From the NCBI GenBank assembly GCA_964392385.1, contig CAYMPR010000031.1:1-13036 (forward strand): DNA of 13,036 nt, written 5' to 3'. Below the pieces are notes generated by a model, which saw nothing but the letters and a program-made list of their open reading frames with translations, was not told where the DNA came from and ran no database searches. Position 1 is the first letter of the stretch. The number at the start of each line of letters is the position of its first letter. This document shows, one piece after another, positions 1 through 7,500 of the stretch. The stretch comes from MWEH01 sp964392385. GTDB taxonomy: Bacteria > Bacillota > Clostridia > Christensenellales > DTU072. Both the position numbers and the translations under genes were made by a program.

Positions 1-1187
1 TTGAATTAGGAGAACTTGCCTTCCAGACAACTATGCTAAAAACAATGACTTTCTATAGTTTATCTACTTATGGACCATCTCCCTTTAGCGGTTCACCCAT
101 TGAATATATTAAATTTGATTTATCATCCGATGACCCAATGGTATCTTATATTCCGCATAAAGCGCTTTATGGCAATGGGTTTCCCAGATTTGCAAAACTT
201 TATGTACCTTCCGCAAAATTAGCAGAATATAATGCAGTAGATAGTGGGTGGTGGAAAGGACCAGGTGGATTAATACCTGATGATAAACAGCCTATACTCG
301 CTATTGAAAGCATACACCAACTATCTGGTGGCAGTACTTATATTTCATATGATGTAATCGAAGGGAACAATATACGCTTGACAAATCTTTTTAGAGTAGG
401 GGAGGAGCCAATTACTAACTTGATAATTAACCCTGCATATGAAGATATGCAAGTAAAGGAAATCGGTAGTTATGTCGCTTGTGACGATACTTTTACAACA
501 GTAAAATTACCAAATACAATAACTAATATTAACGATAATGCATTTAGAGCTGCTAAAAACCTATATGAGGTTATTTGGTATTCGAGCTCTGATCAAACCA
601 AAACTAAACTTACTGACATTAGCAATATAGCATTAGAAAAAATTGGAGAGTATGCCTTCACAAACACCTCTATAATAAGCTTTAAGAGTAACAACAACTT
701 GAATGAAATAGGTAAATATGCATTTTATTTATGTAAATATCTTAACTCTATCGAACTAATAAACGGGGTAGAAGGACAACTTGTGGTGCATTCAGGTGCA
801 TTTGCTTATGCAGGAACAGAGATTTCGGCGCCTTATTCAATGATTAAGGTTTGGATTAATGCATCGATTCTAAAAAACAATCCAGAGGAATCAGTTAATA
901 AGAATATATTTTCTCAAAGTAACATTTCGGATGTATATATAAAGGTTCCAAATGTATCAACTCCCCCACCCACGGGATATGTGTACCCAATCTCATATTA
1001 TGCCTTCGGTAATCCAACTGAAGCAATTTCCTTGTATTTTAGTAACAACTTGCAATATAACTTGTTTTTAGCAGGTGAAAACACTAACCAGTATTTTAAT
1101 CTGGGAGAATGCGGCTGGAATTCAAATGGACCTGCACCTGAAAACTTGCCTGGAACAATTGAATATGTTAAAGGGACAAAACCATAA
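1..1187 (+). CDS. BspA-like leucine-rich-repeat surface protein, 5'-truncated by the window edge
   Basis: The frame is open from base 3 with no start needed: the ten codons before the first ATG (33) read ELGELAFQTT, which fits the 'IGxxAFxxC' core of a BspA/LRR_5 repeat, so the true start lies upstream and about 394 C-terminal residues are visible. Further LRR_5 repeats are clear at 453-758, with cores EIGSYVACDDTFTTVKLP, INDNAFRAAKNLYEVIW, KIGEYAFTNTSIISF and EIGKYAFYLCKYLNSIEL. The segment KLYVPSAKLAEYNAVDSGW (about 198-251) resembles the 'IYVP...Y..A..W' strand that often follows such repeats. The last 80 residues, after a proline-rich STPPPTGYVYP linker, match nothing I know. The C-terminus ends GTIEYVKGTKP, with no membrane segment, LPXTG motif or cell-wall repeat, so any anchor must be at the N-terminus outside the window. 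LRR_5 proteins are usually extracellular, binding host or matrix proteins; the binding partner here is unknown. It runs tail-to-tail into groEL. Confidence 0.8.
   Translation, partial: ELGELAFQTTMLKTMTFYSLSTYGPSPFSGSPIEYIKFDLSSDDPMVSYIPHKALYGNGFPRFAKLYVPSAKLAEYNAVDSGWWKGPGGLIPDDKQPILAIESIHQLSGGSTYISYDVIEGNNIRLTNLFRVGEEPITNLIINPAYEDMQVKEIGSYVACDDTFTTVKLPNTITNINDNAFRAAKNLYEVIWYSSSDQTKTKLTDISNIALEKIGEYAFTNTSIISFKSNNNLNEIGKYAFYLCKYLNSIELINGVEGQLVVHSGAFAYAGTEISAPYSMIKVWINASILKNNPEESVNKNIFSQSNISDVYIKVPNVSTPPPTGYVYPISYYAFGNPTEAISLYFSNNLQYNLFLAGENTNQYFNLGECGWNSNGPAPENLPGTIEYVKGTKP
453..758 (+). repeat. LRR_5 (BspA-type) repeat units in the surface protein
   Basis: About four units of 20-25 residues are visible, each built on an (I)G-x-x-A-F core followed by a short hydrophobic strand (TVKLP, EVIWY, IISFK, SIEL). 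One unit is interrupted by an insertion (SSSDQTKTKLTDISN), so the spacing is irregular. A further weak unit, GAFAYAGTEISAP, lies at about 795-833, and another crosses the window start. At the DNA level the units are strongly diverged. Confidence 0.7.
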
Positions 1188-1216
1188 GCTTAATTATATG
1201 TTTTTACTCTCAAATC

Positions 1217-1245
1217 AAAAAAAGGAGCTCCTACTAGGGGCTCCT
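1217..1245 (-). terminator. Rho-independent terminator of groESL
   Basis: A 9-bp stem (AGGAGCTCC at 1223-1231 with GGGGCTCCT at 1237-1245, one G-T wobble) closes a 5-base loop, TACTA. The A run at 1217-1223 becomes a U7 tract when read on the minus strand, directly after the stem and 24 bases past the groEL stop. On the plus strand the stem is followed by AAATTATTAA rather than a T run, so it serves groEL well and the converging LRR gene at best poorly. Confidence 0.85.
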
Positions 1246-1268
1246 AAATTATTAATCGAGACTAAATT

Positions 1269-2891
1269 TTAGTACATTCCACCTGGGTCACCCATAGGTT
1301 GGGGGGCGGCAGGGACAGGAATTTCAGCAACTAAGCTTTCTGTGGTTAGTAACATAGCAGCTACACTTGCAGCGTTTTGAAGAGCTGAACGAGTTACTTT
1401 TGTAGGATCAATAATTCCAGCTTCGATCATATCGCAATATTTGTTGGCAAGAGCATCATATCCATAAGTAGGGGAAGTGGATAATTTTACGTTATTCACG
1501 ACAACTCCTCCATCAACACCACTATTAATAGCTATTTGTCTAATAGGTGACTCAAGAGCTTTAATAACTATCTTAGCACCTGTTTTTACATCGCCTTCAA
1601 AAGACTCAATCTTCTTGAGTAAATTATCAATAATAGAAATAAATGCTATACCGCCACCAGCAACTGTTCCTTCCTCAACGGCAGCTTTAGTGGCCGCAAG
1701 GGCATCTTCAACACGTAGCTTTGCTTCCTGCATTTCTACTTCTGTTGCAGCTCCAATTTCAATTACAGCTACTCCGCCGGAGAGTTTTGCGAGACGTTCT
1801 TGTAGTTTTTCTCTATCATAATTAGATGTAGTATCAGCTATTTGTGCTTTTAAAGCAGTGATTCTATTTGATATTGCTGTTTTTGTTCCAGCTCCACCAA
1901 CAATTGTTGTGTTATCTTTATCTATTCTAACATGCTTAGCTTTCCCAAGTTGATTAAGTTTTGCGTCCTTTAGTTCAAGTCCTAAATCTTCACTAATGAC
2001 TTGGCCGGCAGTTAAAATCGCTATATCAGCTAGCATTTCCTTTCTTCTTGGTCCATATCCTGGGGCCTTAACTGCTACGCAAGAGAATACACCTTTAAGC
2101 TTATTTACGACTAAAGTTGCAGTTACTTCTTGCTCAAAATCATCGGCAATTATAAGTAGCTTCATACCCGCTTTAATTACTTGTTCTAAAATTGGAAGTA
2201 GCTCTTGAATGTTGTTTACCTTTTTGTCTGTAATTAGTATAGCTGGACTGTCTAATTCAGCTATCATTTTTGTCAAATCGGTAGCCATATAGCCACTCAC
2301 GAAACCTCTATCAAACTGCATTCCTTCTACAACCTTAAGTTCAGTGTGAAGTGACTTTCCTTCTTGTACGGAAATAACGCCTTCCTTACCGACTTTTTCC
2401 ATTGCATCGGATACAAGTTTACCAATTTGCTCATTCGATGCAGAAATAGATGCAACGGCCGCTATATCATTTTTGTTTTGAACAGGTTTAGAAATCTTTT
2501 TTAGCTCTTCAACTGCAAGTTCAGCTGTTTCCAAAATACCTCTTTTCAAAAGAACCGGGTTTGCGCCAGCCGCGACGTTTTTTAGGCCCTCGGCAATAAT
2601 AGCTTGTGCTAAAACAGCGGCTGTAGTTGTTCCATCACCTGCTACATCATTTGTTTTTACGCATGCTTCTTTAACTATTTGGGCACCCATATTTTCAAAG
2701 GGATCCTCAAGTTCAATTTCTCTTGCTATTGTTACTCCATCATTTGTAATTTGTGGTGGTCCAAATTTCTTTTCTAAAACTACGTTTCTTCCTTTTGGAC
2801 CAAGTGTAAGTTTTACCGTGTTAGAGAGTGTGTTTACACCAATTTCTAAAGATTTTCTTGCCTCTTCTGCATATTTAATTTGTTTTGCCAT
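1269..2891 (-). CDS. groEL: Chaperonin GroEL (Hsp60)
   Basis: This is the ATP-driven cytosolic folding chaperonin, a 14-subunit double ring capped by GroES. The 540-residue length is normal for bacterial GroEL and there is no truncation. Key features are seen in order: NDGVTIAREIE (Asp51, ATP/Mg site), the nucleotide-binding AGDGTTTAAVLAQ with Asp86 and GTTT at 87-90, the apical domain (about 190-370) with the conserved APGYGPRRKEML near 276, then GAATEVEM (380-387), VEDALAAT with the catalytic Asp396 (Asp398 in E. coli) and AGGG at 411-414. The C-terminal tail is short: PMGDPGGMY, a single GGM unit. The ATG is fixed by AGGAGGT on the minus strand (2897-2903), 5 bases upstream. It is second in the groESL operon, 10 bases after groES, whose TAG stop lies inside this ribosome site. 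Confidence 0.98.
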   Translation of the reverse strand: MAKQIKYAEEARKSLEIGVNTLSNTVKLTLGPKGRNVVLEKKFGPPQITNDGVTIAREIELEDPFENMGAQIVKEACVKTNDVAGDGTTTAAVLAQAIIAEGLKNVAAGANPVLLKRGILETAELAVEELKKISKPVQNKNDIAAVASISASNEQIGKLVSDAMEKVGKEGVISVQEGKSLHTELKVVEGMQFDRGFVSGYMATDLTKMIAELDSPAILITDKKVNNIQELLPILEQVIKAGMKLLIIADDFEQEVTATLVVNKLKGVFSCVAVKAPGYGPRRKEMLADIAILTAGQVISEDLGLELKDAKLNQLGKAKHVRIDKDNTTIVGGAGTKTAISNRITALKAQIADTTSNYDREKLQERLAKLSGGVAVIEIGAATEVEMQEAKLRVEDALAATKAAVEEGTVAGGGIAFISIIDNLLKKIESFEGDVKTGAKIVIKALESPIRQIAINSGVDGGVVVNNVKLSTSPTYGYDALANKYCDMIEAGIIDPTKVTRSALQNAASVAAMLLTTESLVAEIPVPAAPQPMGDPGGMY

Positions 2892-2896
2892 AATAT

Positions 2897-2903
2897 ACCT
2901 CCT
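2897..2903 (-). promoter_or_regulatory. Ribosome binding site of groEL overlapping the groES stop
   Basis: The minus strand reads AGGAGGT, a near-perfect Shine-Dalgarno sequence, 5 bases before the groEL ATG. The groES stop codon TAG (2902-2904) overlaps its first two bases, so ribosomes ending groES finish on the groEL initiation site. This suggests coupled translation of the two chaperonin subunits. Confidence 0.85.
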
Positions 2904-3189
2904 AATCTTCTACTATTGCTAGAATATCGCTTTGTCTAATAACAATAAGTTCCTGCCCATCAATTTTGAATTCGGATCCAGCATACTTGCTGAATAATAC
3001 CTTCTGACCTACTTTAACTTCCATTTTGATTTCCTTCCCATCGATAACACCGCCATTACCAACAGCAATAATTTTTGCTACTTGTGGTTTTTCTTGTGTT
3101 CCGCCTGTTAAAATGAGACCAAAAGAGGTTGTTTCTTCGGTTTCAATGTGTTGGACTACTACTTTGTCAAATAATGGTTTAATTTTCAT
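2902..3189 (-). CDS. groES: Co-chaperonin GroES (Hsp10)
   Basis: GroES is the heptameric lid that binds GroEL through a flexible loop and closes the folding chamber. The 95-residue length is typical. The protein opens with KPLFDKVVVQ (E. coli: RPLHDRVIVK). The mobile loop lies at about residues 16-33 and holds the GroEL-binding hydrophobic tripeptide Leu25-Ile26-Leu27 after Gly24. EKPQVAKIIAVGNG (33-46) and KVGQKVLFSKYAGSEFKIDG (59-78) are the standard core strands. Start choice: AGGAGA on the minus strand (3198-3203), 8 bases before the ATG. It is the first gene of the operon, directly downstream of a CIRCE operator, so heat-shock control by HrcA is expected. Confidence 0.97.
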   Translation of the reverse strand: MKIKPLFDKVVVQHIETEETTSFGLILTGGTQEKPQVAKIIAVGNGGVIDGKEIKMEVKVGQKVLFSKYAGSEFKIDGQELIVIRQSDILAIVED

Positions 3190-3213
3190 ATATAATATCT
3201 CCTATTTAAAAAT

Positions 3214-3240
3214 TTAGCAGTCTTTAACGTAGAGTGCTAG
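3214..3240 (-). promoter_or_regulatory. CIRCE operator (HrcA binding site), imperfect
   Basis: Read on the minus strand the arms are CTAGCACTC and GACTGCTAA with exactly 9 bases between them, against the consensus TTAGCACTC-N9-GAGTGCTAA. There is one mismatch in each arm: C for T at the first position, and C for G at the third position of the second arm. It starts just downstream of the -10 of the groES promoter, so it covers the expected transcription start and the first part of the leader, the usual place for HrcA repression. No hrcA gene is in the window. Confidence 0.9.
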
Positions 3241-3248
3241 CGATTTGA

Positions 3249-3277
3249 ATTATATCATACCAAATATTTAGTTGCAA
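3249..3277 (-). promoter_or_regulatory. Sigma-A-type promoter of groESL with extended -10
   Basis: On the minus strand the -35 is TTGCAA (3272-3277) and the -10 is a perfect TATAAT (3249-3254) with 17 bases between them. TG-A precedes the -10, giving the extended form TGATATAAT. Expected start of transcription is near 3242, at the edge of the CIRCE operator. A vegetative promoter plus CIRCE is the classic HrcA-regulated layout; no alternative sigma factor is needed. Confidence 0.85.
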
Positions 3278-3301
3278 CAAAAAATAATATATTTTCACTT
3301 A

Positions 3302-3330
3302 TTGAAGGATTACTTTAAGTGTGATATTCT
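3302..3330 (+). promoter_or_regulatory. Probable promoter of the dCMP deaminase gene
   Basis: TTGAAG (3302-3307) and TATTCT (3325-3330) are separated by 17 bases, again with an extended TGA before the -10 (TGATATTCT). The predicted leader is about 33 bases. The -35 boxes of this promoter and the divergent groES promoter are only 24 bases apart, so the two polymerases share one small intergenic region. Confidence 0.6.
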
Positions 3331-3369
3331 AATTAAAGTACATATCAAAATTTATAGAGGAAAAACACT

Positions 3370-3834
3370 ATGAATAAATGGGATAAAAGGTTTATGGAGC
3401 TAGCTTATGTTGTCGGTAACTGGTCTTCTTGCTTCAAAGAAAATCGTCAGGTTGGGGCAGTAATTGTAAAAGATAAGAGAATATTAACTACGGGATATAA
3501 TGGGGCGCCTAGTGGCATTGAAAGCTGCAAGGATAGAAGTGAGTGTCTTAGGGTTAATATGGGCATTAAATCAGGGACCTGTCAAGAAATTTGCTATGCA
3601 GTACATGCCGAACAAAACGCAGTAATTCAAGCAGCAAAGTTAGGGATATCTGTTGAAGGCGCTACACTCTATTGCACTCATCAACCATGTAGTATATGCG
3701 CAAAAATCATTATTAATAGCGGAATAAAAAGGGTAGTTTATGACAATGGGTACCCAGATGAGTTCTCGATGAAAATGTTCAAAGAAGCAAATTTACAAAT
3801 TGTAAAATACTCTGAACTAATAGATAATGAATAA
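3370..3834 (+). CDS. Deoxycytidylate (dCMP) deaminase, zinc-dependent
   Basis: The enzyme hydrolyses dCMP to dUMP, feeding thymidylate synthesis in the cytosol; the family includes ComEB and phage T4 dCMP deaminase. The 154-residue length is normal. The catalytic zinc motif of the cytidine-deaminase fold is complete: HAEQNAV (His79, proton-shuttle Glu81) and QPCSIC (Cys107, Cys110). The nucleotide-binding GYNGAPSG lies at 42-49. Between them is a cysteine-bearing insert (Cys53, Cys59, Cys71, Cys75), like that of clostridial relatives; by analogy with T4 it may hold a second, structural zinc, which is inference. The start is supported by AGAGG at 3356-3360, 9 bases before the ATG. It is monocistronic as far as visible, divergent from groES and followed by a terminator-like hairpin. 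A related non-nucleotide deaminase is unlikely because the motif set is that of dCMP deaminases. Confidence 0.92.
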   Translation: MNKWDKRFMELAYVVGNWSSCFKENRQVGAVIVKDKRILTTGYNGAPSGIESCKDRSECLRVNMGIKSGTCQEICYAVHAEQNAVIQAAKLGISVEGATLYCTHQPCSICAKIIINSGIKRVVYDNGYPDEFSMKMFKEANLQIVKYSELIDNE

Positions 3835-3886
3835 GTAATAATGTATTATTAAATGCATTAAAACGTATCTTTAGATACAGAAATAC

Positions 3887-3920
3887 TCACTTCCATTAAA
3901 GTGATGCCTTTTTTCTTTTT
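3887..3920 (+). terminator. Probable Rho-independent terminator after the dCMP deaminase
   Basis: TCACTT (3887-3892) pairs with AAGTGA (3899-3904) around a 6-base loop. Four bases later comes the T-rich run TTTTTTCTTTTT (3909-3920). The stem is short and AT-rich, so it is weak, but position and T tract fit an end for the gene stopping at 3834. A small hairpin, GTATC-TTTA-GATAC (3865-3878), precedes it. Confidence 0.55.
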
Positions 3921-3988
3921 CGTCGATTTTTAGTAAATCTATTTATTAGTACCATTATTTTTAATGAATCAGATGTTGGAAAATATAT

Positions 3989-4024
3989 ATGCTAGGTGTT
4001 CTTGTTAGCCTAGCATTTTCTTTT
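3989..4024 (+). terminator. Second terminator-like hairpin in the gene-free region
   Basis: A perfect 8-bp stem, ATGCTAGG (3989-3996) with CCTAGCAT (4009-4016), encloses a 12-base loop and is followed on the plus strand by TTTTCTTTT. It is stronger than the hairpin 100 bases upstream. On the minus strand the stem is followed by ATATATTTTCC, so it could also stop leftward transcripts. It may be a backup terminator for the deaminase or end a short unannotated RNA. Strand and purpose are uncertain. Confidence 0.55.
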
Positions 4025-4025
4025 G

Positions 4026-4340
4026 CTAGAGTATTTTATTAGCTCCGTTTTTTTGTGGACAAATAATCGAGCAAGAATTTAACAGTAATTCTATCCAATA
4101 TTTCTATTTGTTCTCGATAAAAACTTTATTGTAAGCGTTGTCACTTGTATTTATTGTCTTTGTACCTTAGCGCAATATGTGTTACAAAACTTAAGAAAAA
4201 TTAATATTCACATAAGATGTATTTGTATATTGGGTATTGTAATGATCCTTCGTTTACAACCAGCTTAATTTTAGAAGACTAATTGATTATTTGTGAAGTG
4301 TTTATGAAGGATATGTTTATATCACGAATTAAAACCTTTC
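4026..4340. other. Gene-free AT-rich stretch upstream of the giant gene
   Basis: No reading frame with a plausible ribosome site was found on either strand, and there is no tRNA, riboswitch core or known repeat. The only structure seen is a nested inverted repeat: ATCGAG (4066-4071) with CTCGAT (4113-4118) encloses AGAATT (4074-4079) and AATTCT (4087-4092) around a 7-base loop. A T7 run lies at 4048-4054. The stretch may hold distal control sites for the giant gene, but nothing in it says so directly. Confidence 0.5.
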
Positions 4341-4344
4341 TTTA

Positions 4345-4374
4345 TTGACACGCGCACACGTACTAATGTATTAT
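4345..4374 (+). promoter_or_regulatory. Promoter of the giant surface-protein gene
   Basis: A perfect -35 TTGACA (4345-4350) and a -10 TATTAT (4369-4374) are 18 bases apart. The expected start is near 4381, giving a leader of about 35 bases before the ATG at 4416. This is the best -35 in the window, so basal expression could be strong unless repressed. Confidence 0.75.
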
Positions 4375-4383
4375 AAGCGTGTG
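4355..4383. promoter_or_regulatory. Inverted repeat bracketing the -10 of the giant gene, possible operator
   Basis: CACACG (4355-4360) and CGTGTG (4378-4383) are exact inverse complements, 17 bases apart, with the -10 between them and the right arm at the expected +1. A second pairing overlaps it: ACACGC (4348-4353) with GCGTGT (4377-4382). The GC-rich arms stand out from the AT-rich surroundings. Position suggests a repressor operator; the regulator is not known. Confidence 0.4.
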
Positions 4384-4415
4384 AGGAAAGAGGTATCCTT
4401 GGAGGTTTATACTAG

Positions 4416-4544
4416 ATGTTTTTAAAAGCTCACTCCCAAAGTTTTAAGTCATATGTTATTCTTTGCGCATTACTCATTTTAACATGTGTTGTTTTTTTCT
4501 CATTGTCATTTTCTTCTAATAGTTCTTTTACTGCTTTTGCTGCT
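4416..4544 (+). other. Signal peptide of the giant protein
   Basis: The N-terminus has Lys4 and Lys11, then a hydrophobic core YVILCALLILTCVVFFSLSF (13-32), a polar Ser/Asn stretch and the cleavage context TAFAAGA. Signal peptidase I is expected to cut after Ala42 or Ala43. Cys17 and Cys24 sit inside the hydrophobic core and do not form a lipobox, so a lipoprotein is unlikely. Confidence 0.88.
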
Positions 4545-7500
4545 GGCGCAAAAGTTAGCAGTAACGCATCTTTGGATACAGGGTATTTAACTCCTGGAAC
4601 TAATATTTTATCAACTGCAGCCGCTCAAGAAGATCTTACAGGTGGATTGTGGCCAAGTTCAGGAGAAGAAACAACAGGATATAATGCTCAAGATTTTCAC
4701 GTTGCCTCTGGAACCTCAGCGATATTTACAACCGACTATTTAAGTTTTCGTGGTGGCAAGGTTGGAGTTTTGGCCCTTGTTAATGGGGACACTAATTCCG
4801 TTTCTAGCGCTTTGATGAAAGCAATGCAGGATCAAAATTTTATTATAAACATTAGTTTTGAGGCTCAAATTCAAATTGGTGGCAGTAGTGGAGATGATGA
4901 TGTAACTGTTCAAACGGTGATTAGCTGGTATCCTTCTGGAACTGGTGGTTCGGTTTATTCTAAATTTTCTAGCGAACCAGTTATACAACCAACAGGTGGT
5001 TCTTTTCAACAAAAAGTTACCTTAGGTGGGGACAATATAGACAGTGGATTTAATCCTACTGATCCAAACAACGTTCTATACACTTCTGTGCCTATTGTTC
5101 ATAATCAAGCATGTTTTTTGATAGAAATTAGCGATACTAATAATCCAGATGTTGTCCCTGTGTTAATTTCCTCTGCAAAAATACAGATGGATATTGAAAT
5201 GGTTGGGCTATCAATAAACTTAGATGCTTATCAATTGTCGGTTCAAGGTGAAAATAGACCATCAATTGTTATACCAGGAATAAAAAATCCAGAAACATCA
5301 GGCCCTGAAACCCTAGCTGATACATTTGTAAAGGCTGGAGATCAAGTTACTGTTAAAGCACAAGTAATGAATTCTGGATTACCGTATGAGTTTCCAGACT
5401 ATTACACTGCTTTGTTTTTCCCAATAGATGATAATTTTGCAAATAGAACTTGTTTAGATTGGCATACTTATAGTTACACATATGATGAAAACATTGCTTC
5501 ATATTTAGAGTTAGTTCCTCTTCCTGTTGGCGCAACTCCTGAACAAATCACTAGTAGATATTCTGGATATGATATTTCGTTTCAAGTGAAAGAGGGGGTA
5601 GGAAATAGCAACCAAGTAAAATTATTGCCAAGACTACCAATTCAAATTGTTTCTGGAACAATAAACTATTTTGATTTTGACATAAGTTCTATCCCTGAAA
5701 GAGAAATAGTTGTTAAGGTTGATGATAATGGTCCCTCTTCGCCGATAATAGATGCGACAAAAGGGGTAGGAATTACTATCGAATCAAGAGAATGGTACAC
5801 AGTAAATCGTACTATATACCTTGATTATTCTTCCTCTTTGACTTCCGATTTCGAATTATATGCTGAAGAAAAAGTTTATGCATATATTTTGCACGATAGT
5901 GTGAGTGACTTTGACTTAAATCTATGTGATTTTTCCAAACTTGCTTCCGACCCAGCAAACAATTACCCATTTGGAGACGGTGTAAATTATGCATCGATGC
6001 AAGATTTGGGCGTATATACAAATGTTACCATTGGTGGAGGAAAGCTACCTCTCAACATTGTCTCGCCGGGTGAGTATTCCTTAGTATTAATTGCAGTGGA
6101 TTCTGCAGGAAACGTTTCATCTCCTACCATTTACCACAAGGGTAACCTTAAGTCATTAAAAGTTGATGATACAACAAGACCTGTTGGATTTCAATTATTA
6201 TATGGATCTTCTGAGTTTGTAAATAATTATGCAAATAACGTTGGAAACGTCTATATATATGTAGGTAGTAGGTGGCATCAGAAAAACATTGATGGAACAT
6301 ATACGTTTTTAGGGGGTGATACACAACTTAGTGGTGACGGTGTATTCCAAGTAAGAACTAGAGGAGTTAATAGAAATCAGCCAATTACCTTAATGTTATT
6401 AACAACTCCTACTCATTACAACACTTATAGACCAGTTAGATATACTAATAGACCTGCGATGGAGGGTATGTTTTCTGACAACCCTGTATACACCGAAGGA
6501 AGAGATAATAATAGGTATTACACTATAACGTTCACAACAAATGATGAGATTTGGAATAGTGGACAAGATTCTGGTATGGTTTTGATGTATTTTAATAAGA
6601 GGGTTGACTTAGGCCTAATTAGTAATGACTTTAGCTTTATAAAGAACCAAAATACGGGACTAGGAGATGTAATTGGTTTAGATGGATATGTTGAGGCATA
6701 CTTCCCATATAACCCTATAAACCAATTTAAGACTTACCCACCAACTCCGCCAGATATTGACTTATTGTACTACAACCTTGAAGAGTACCAAGTATACGCA
6801 AAGACAACAATAGTCAACAATGTGACTGTAACTACTACAGGTGGTTATGTTGTCTACAAGGGAATTCAATATGATATGCCAGAAAATTTCGATTTAGTTA
6901 CTGGAACCCGTGTAGGAAACACAATAAGCATTTCTGGAGAATCTGGAGCGTATAATCTCTCGACACTTACCAGAACTGATGGTGCAGTTGGCCAAGGTTA
7001 CAAATCATTTTATGTTTCAGGTTACATAAAAGAAAACTATTTTGAAACTGGATTTGTAGATGCAGGACGATATGTGTACAAAGCCTCGGTAAATTTAACT
7101 GGAGATAGCAACTTATTTGGTGAAAAAATAGATATTTTTGAAATTAAAAAGGCTGATCCTAAAATATATGGTTTACATGGGCAAAATACTTTGTATTATA
7201 ACGACAGTATGGATGAACTGGTCTTTGCTAGCACTTATGAGAACGGTAACCCAGTGGCACAAGCGAGTTTTACATATGGCGATAAAATTTATTATATGTC
7301 CTCGGCAGGAGTATTTGGATATTATGAAATTTCCTCACCTTCCCCTGGAACTATTCAATATGACAGACCCAATGTTTCTTCGAATTTATTGATTACAGTT
7401 AATTTTAGACCTATCGATGTGGTTGCTGGCGTGGATTCTACAATTTTATTCAATAATTGGAATACTGTTTTTTATAACTATTATAATAGAACCGCAACAG

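Noticed and set aside
1075..1272. Plus-strand frame overlapping the LRR gene end and the terminator
   Set aside because: It overlaps a better-supported frame, runs through the groEL terminator hairpin, and has no ribosome site or recognisable product.
1477..2208. Open plus-strand frames at 1477-1821 and 1996-2208
   Set aside because: They lie antisense inside groEL, have no ribosome site, and the translations are low-complexity Ser/Thr/Ala strings typical of the reverse strand of a conserved gene.
3026..3217. Plus-strand frame antisense to groES
   Set aside because: It is the reverse of a conserved gene and reaches into the CIRCE operator; it has no start signals.
4370..4398. Leftward promoter using TATAAT on the minus strand at 4370-4375
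   Set aside because: At the right distance the minus strand reads GGATAC, not a -35, and the -10 is better explained by the plus-strand promoter.
3835..4415. Small protein gene or tRNA in the gene-free region
   Set aside because: The best short frame (about 14 codons from an ATG near 3964) has no ribosome site and runs into the hairpin; no cloverleaf was found.
4740..6021. Minus-strand frames at 4740-5012, 5353-5535 and 5812-6021
   Set aside because: They are short shadows antisense to the giant gene, rich in Asn, His and Cys, without start signals.
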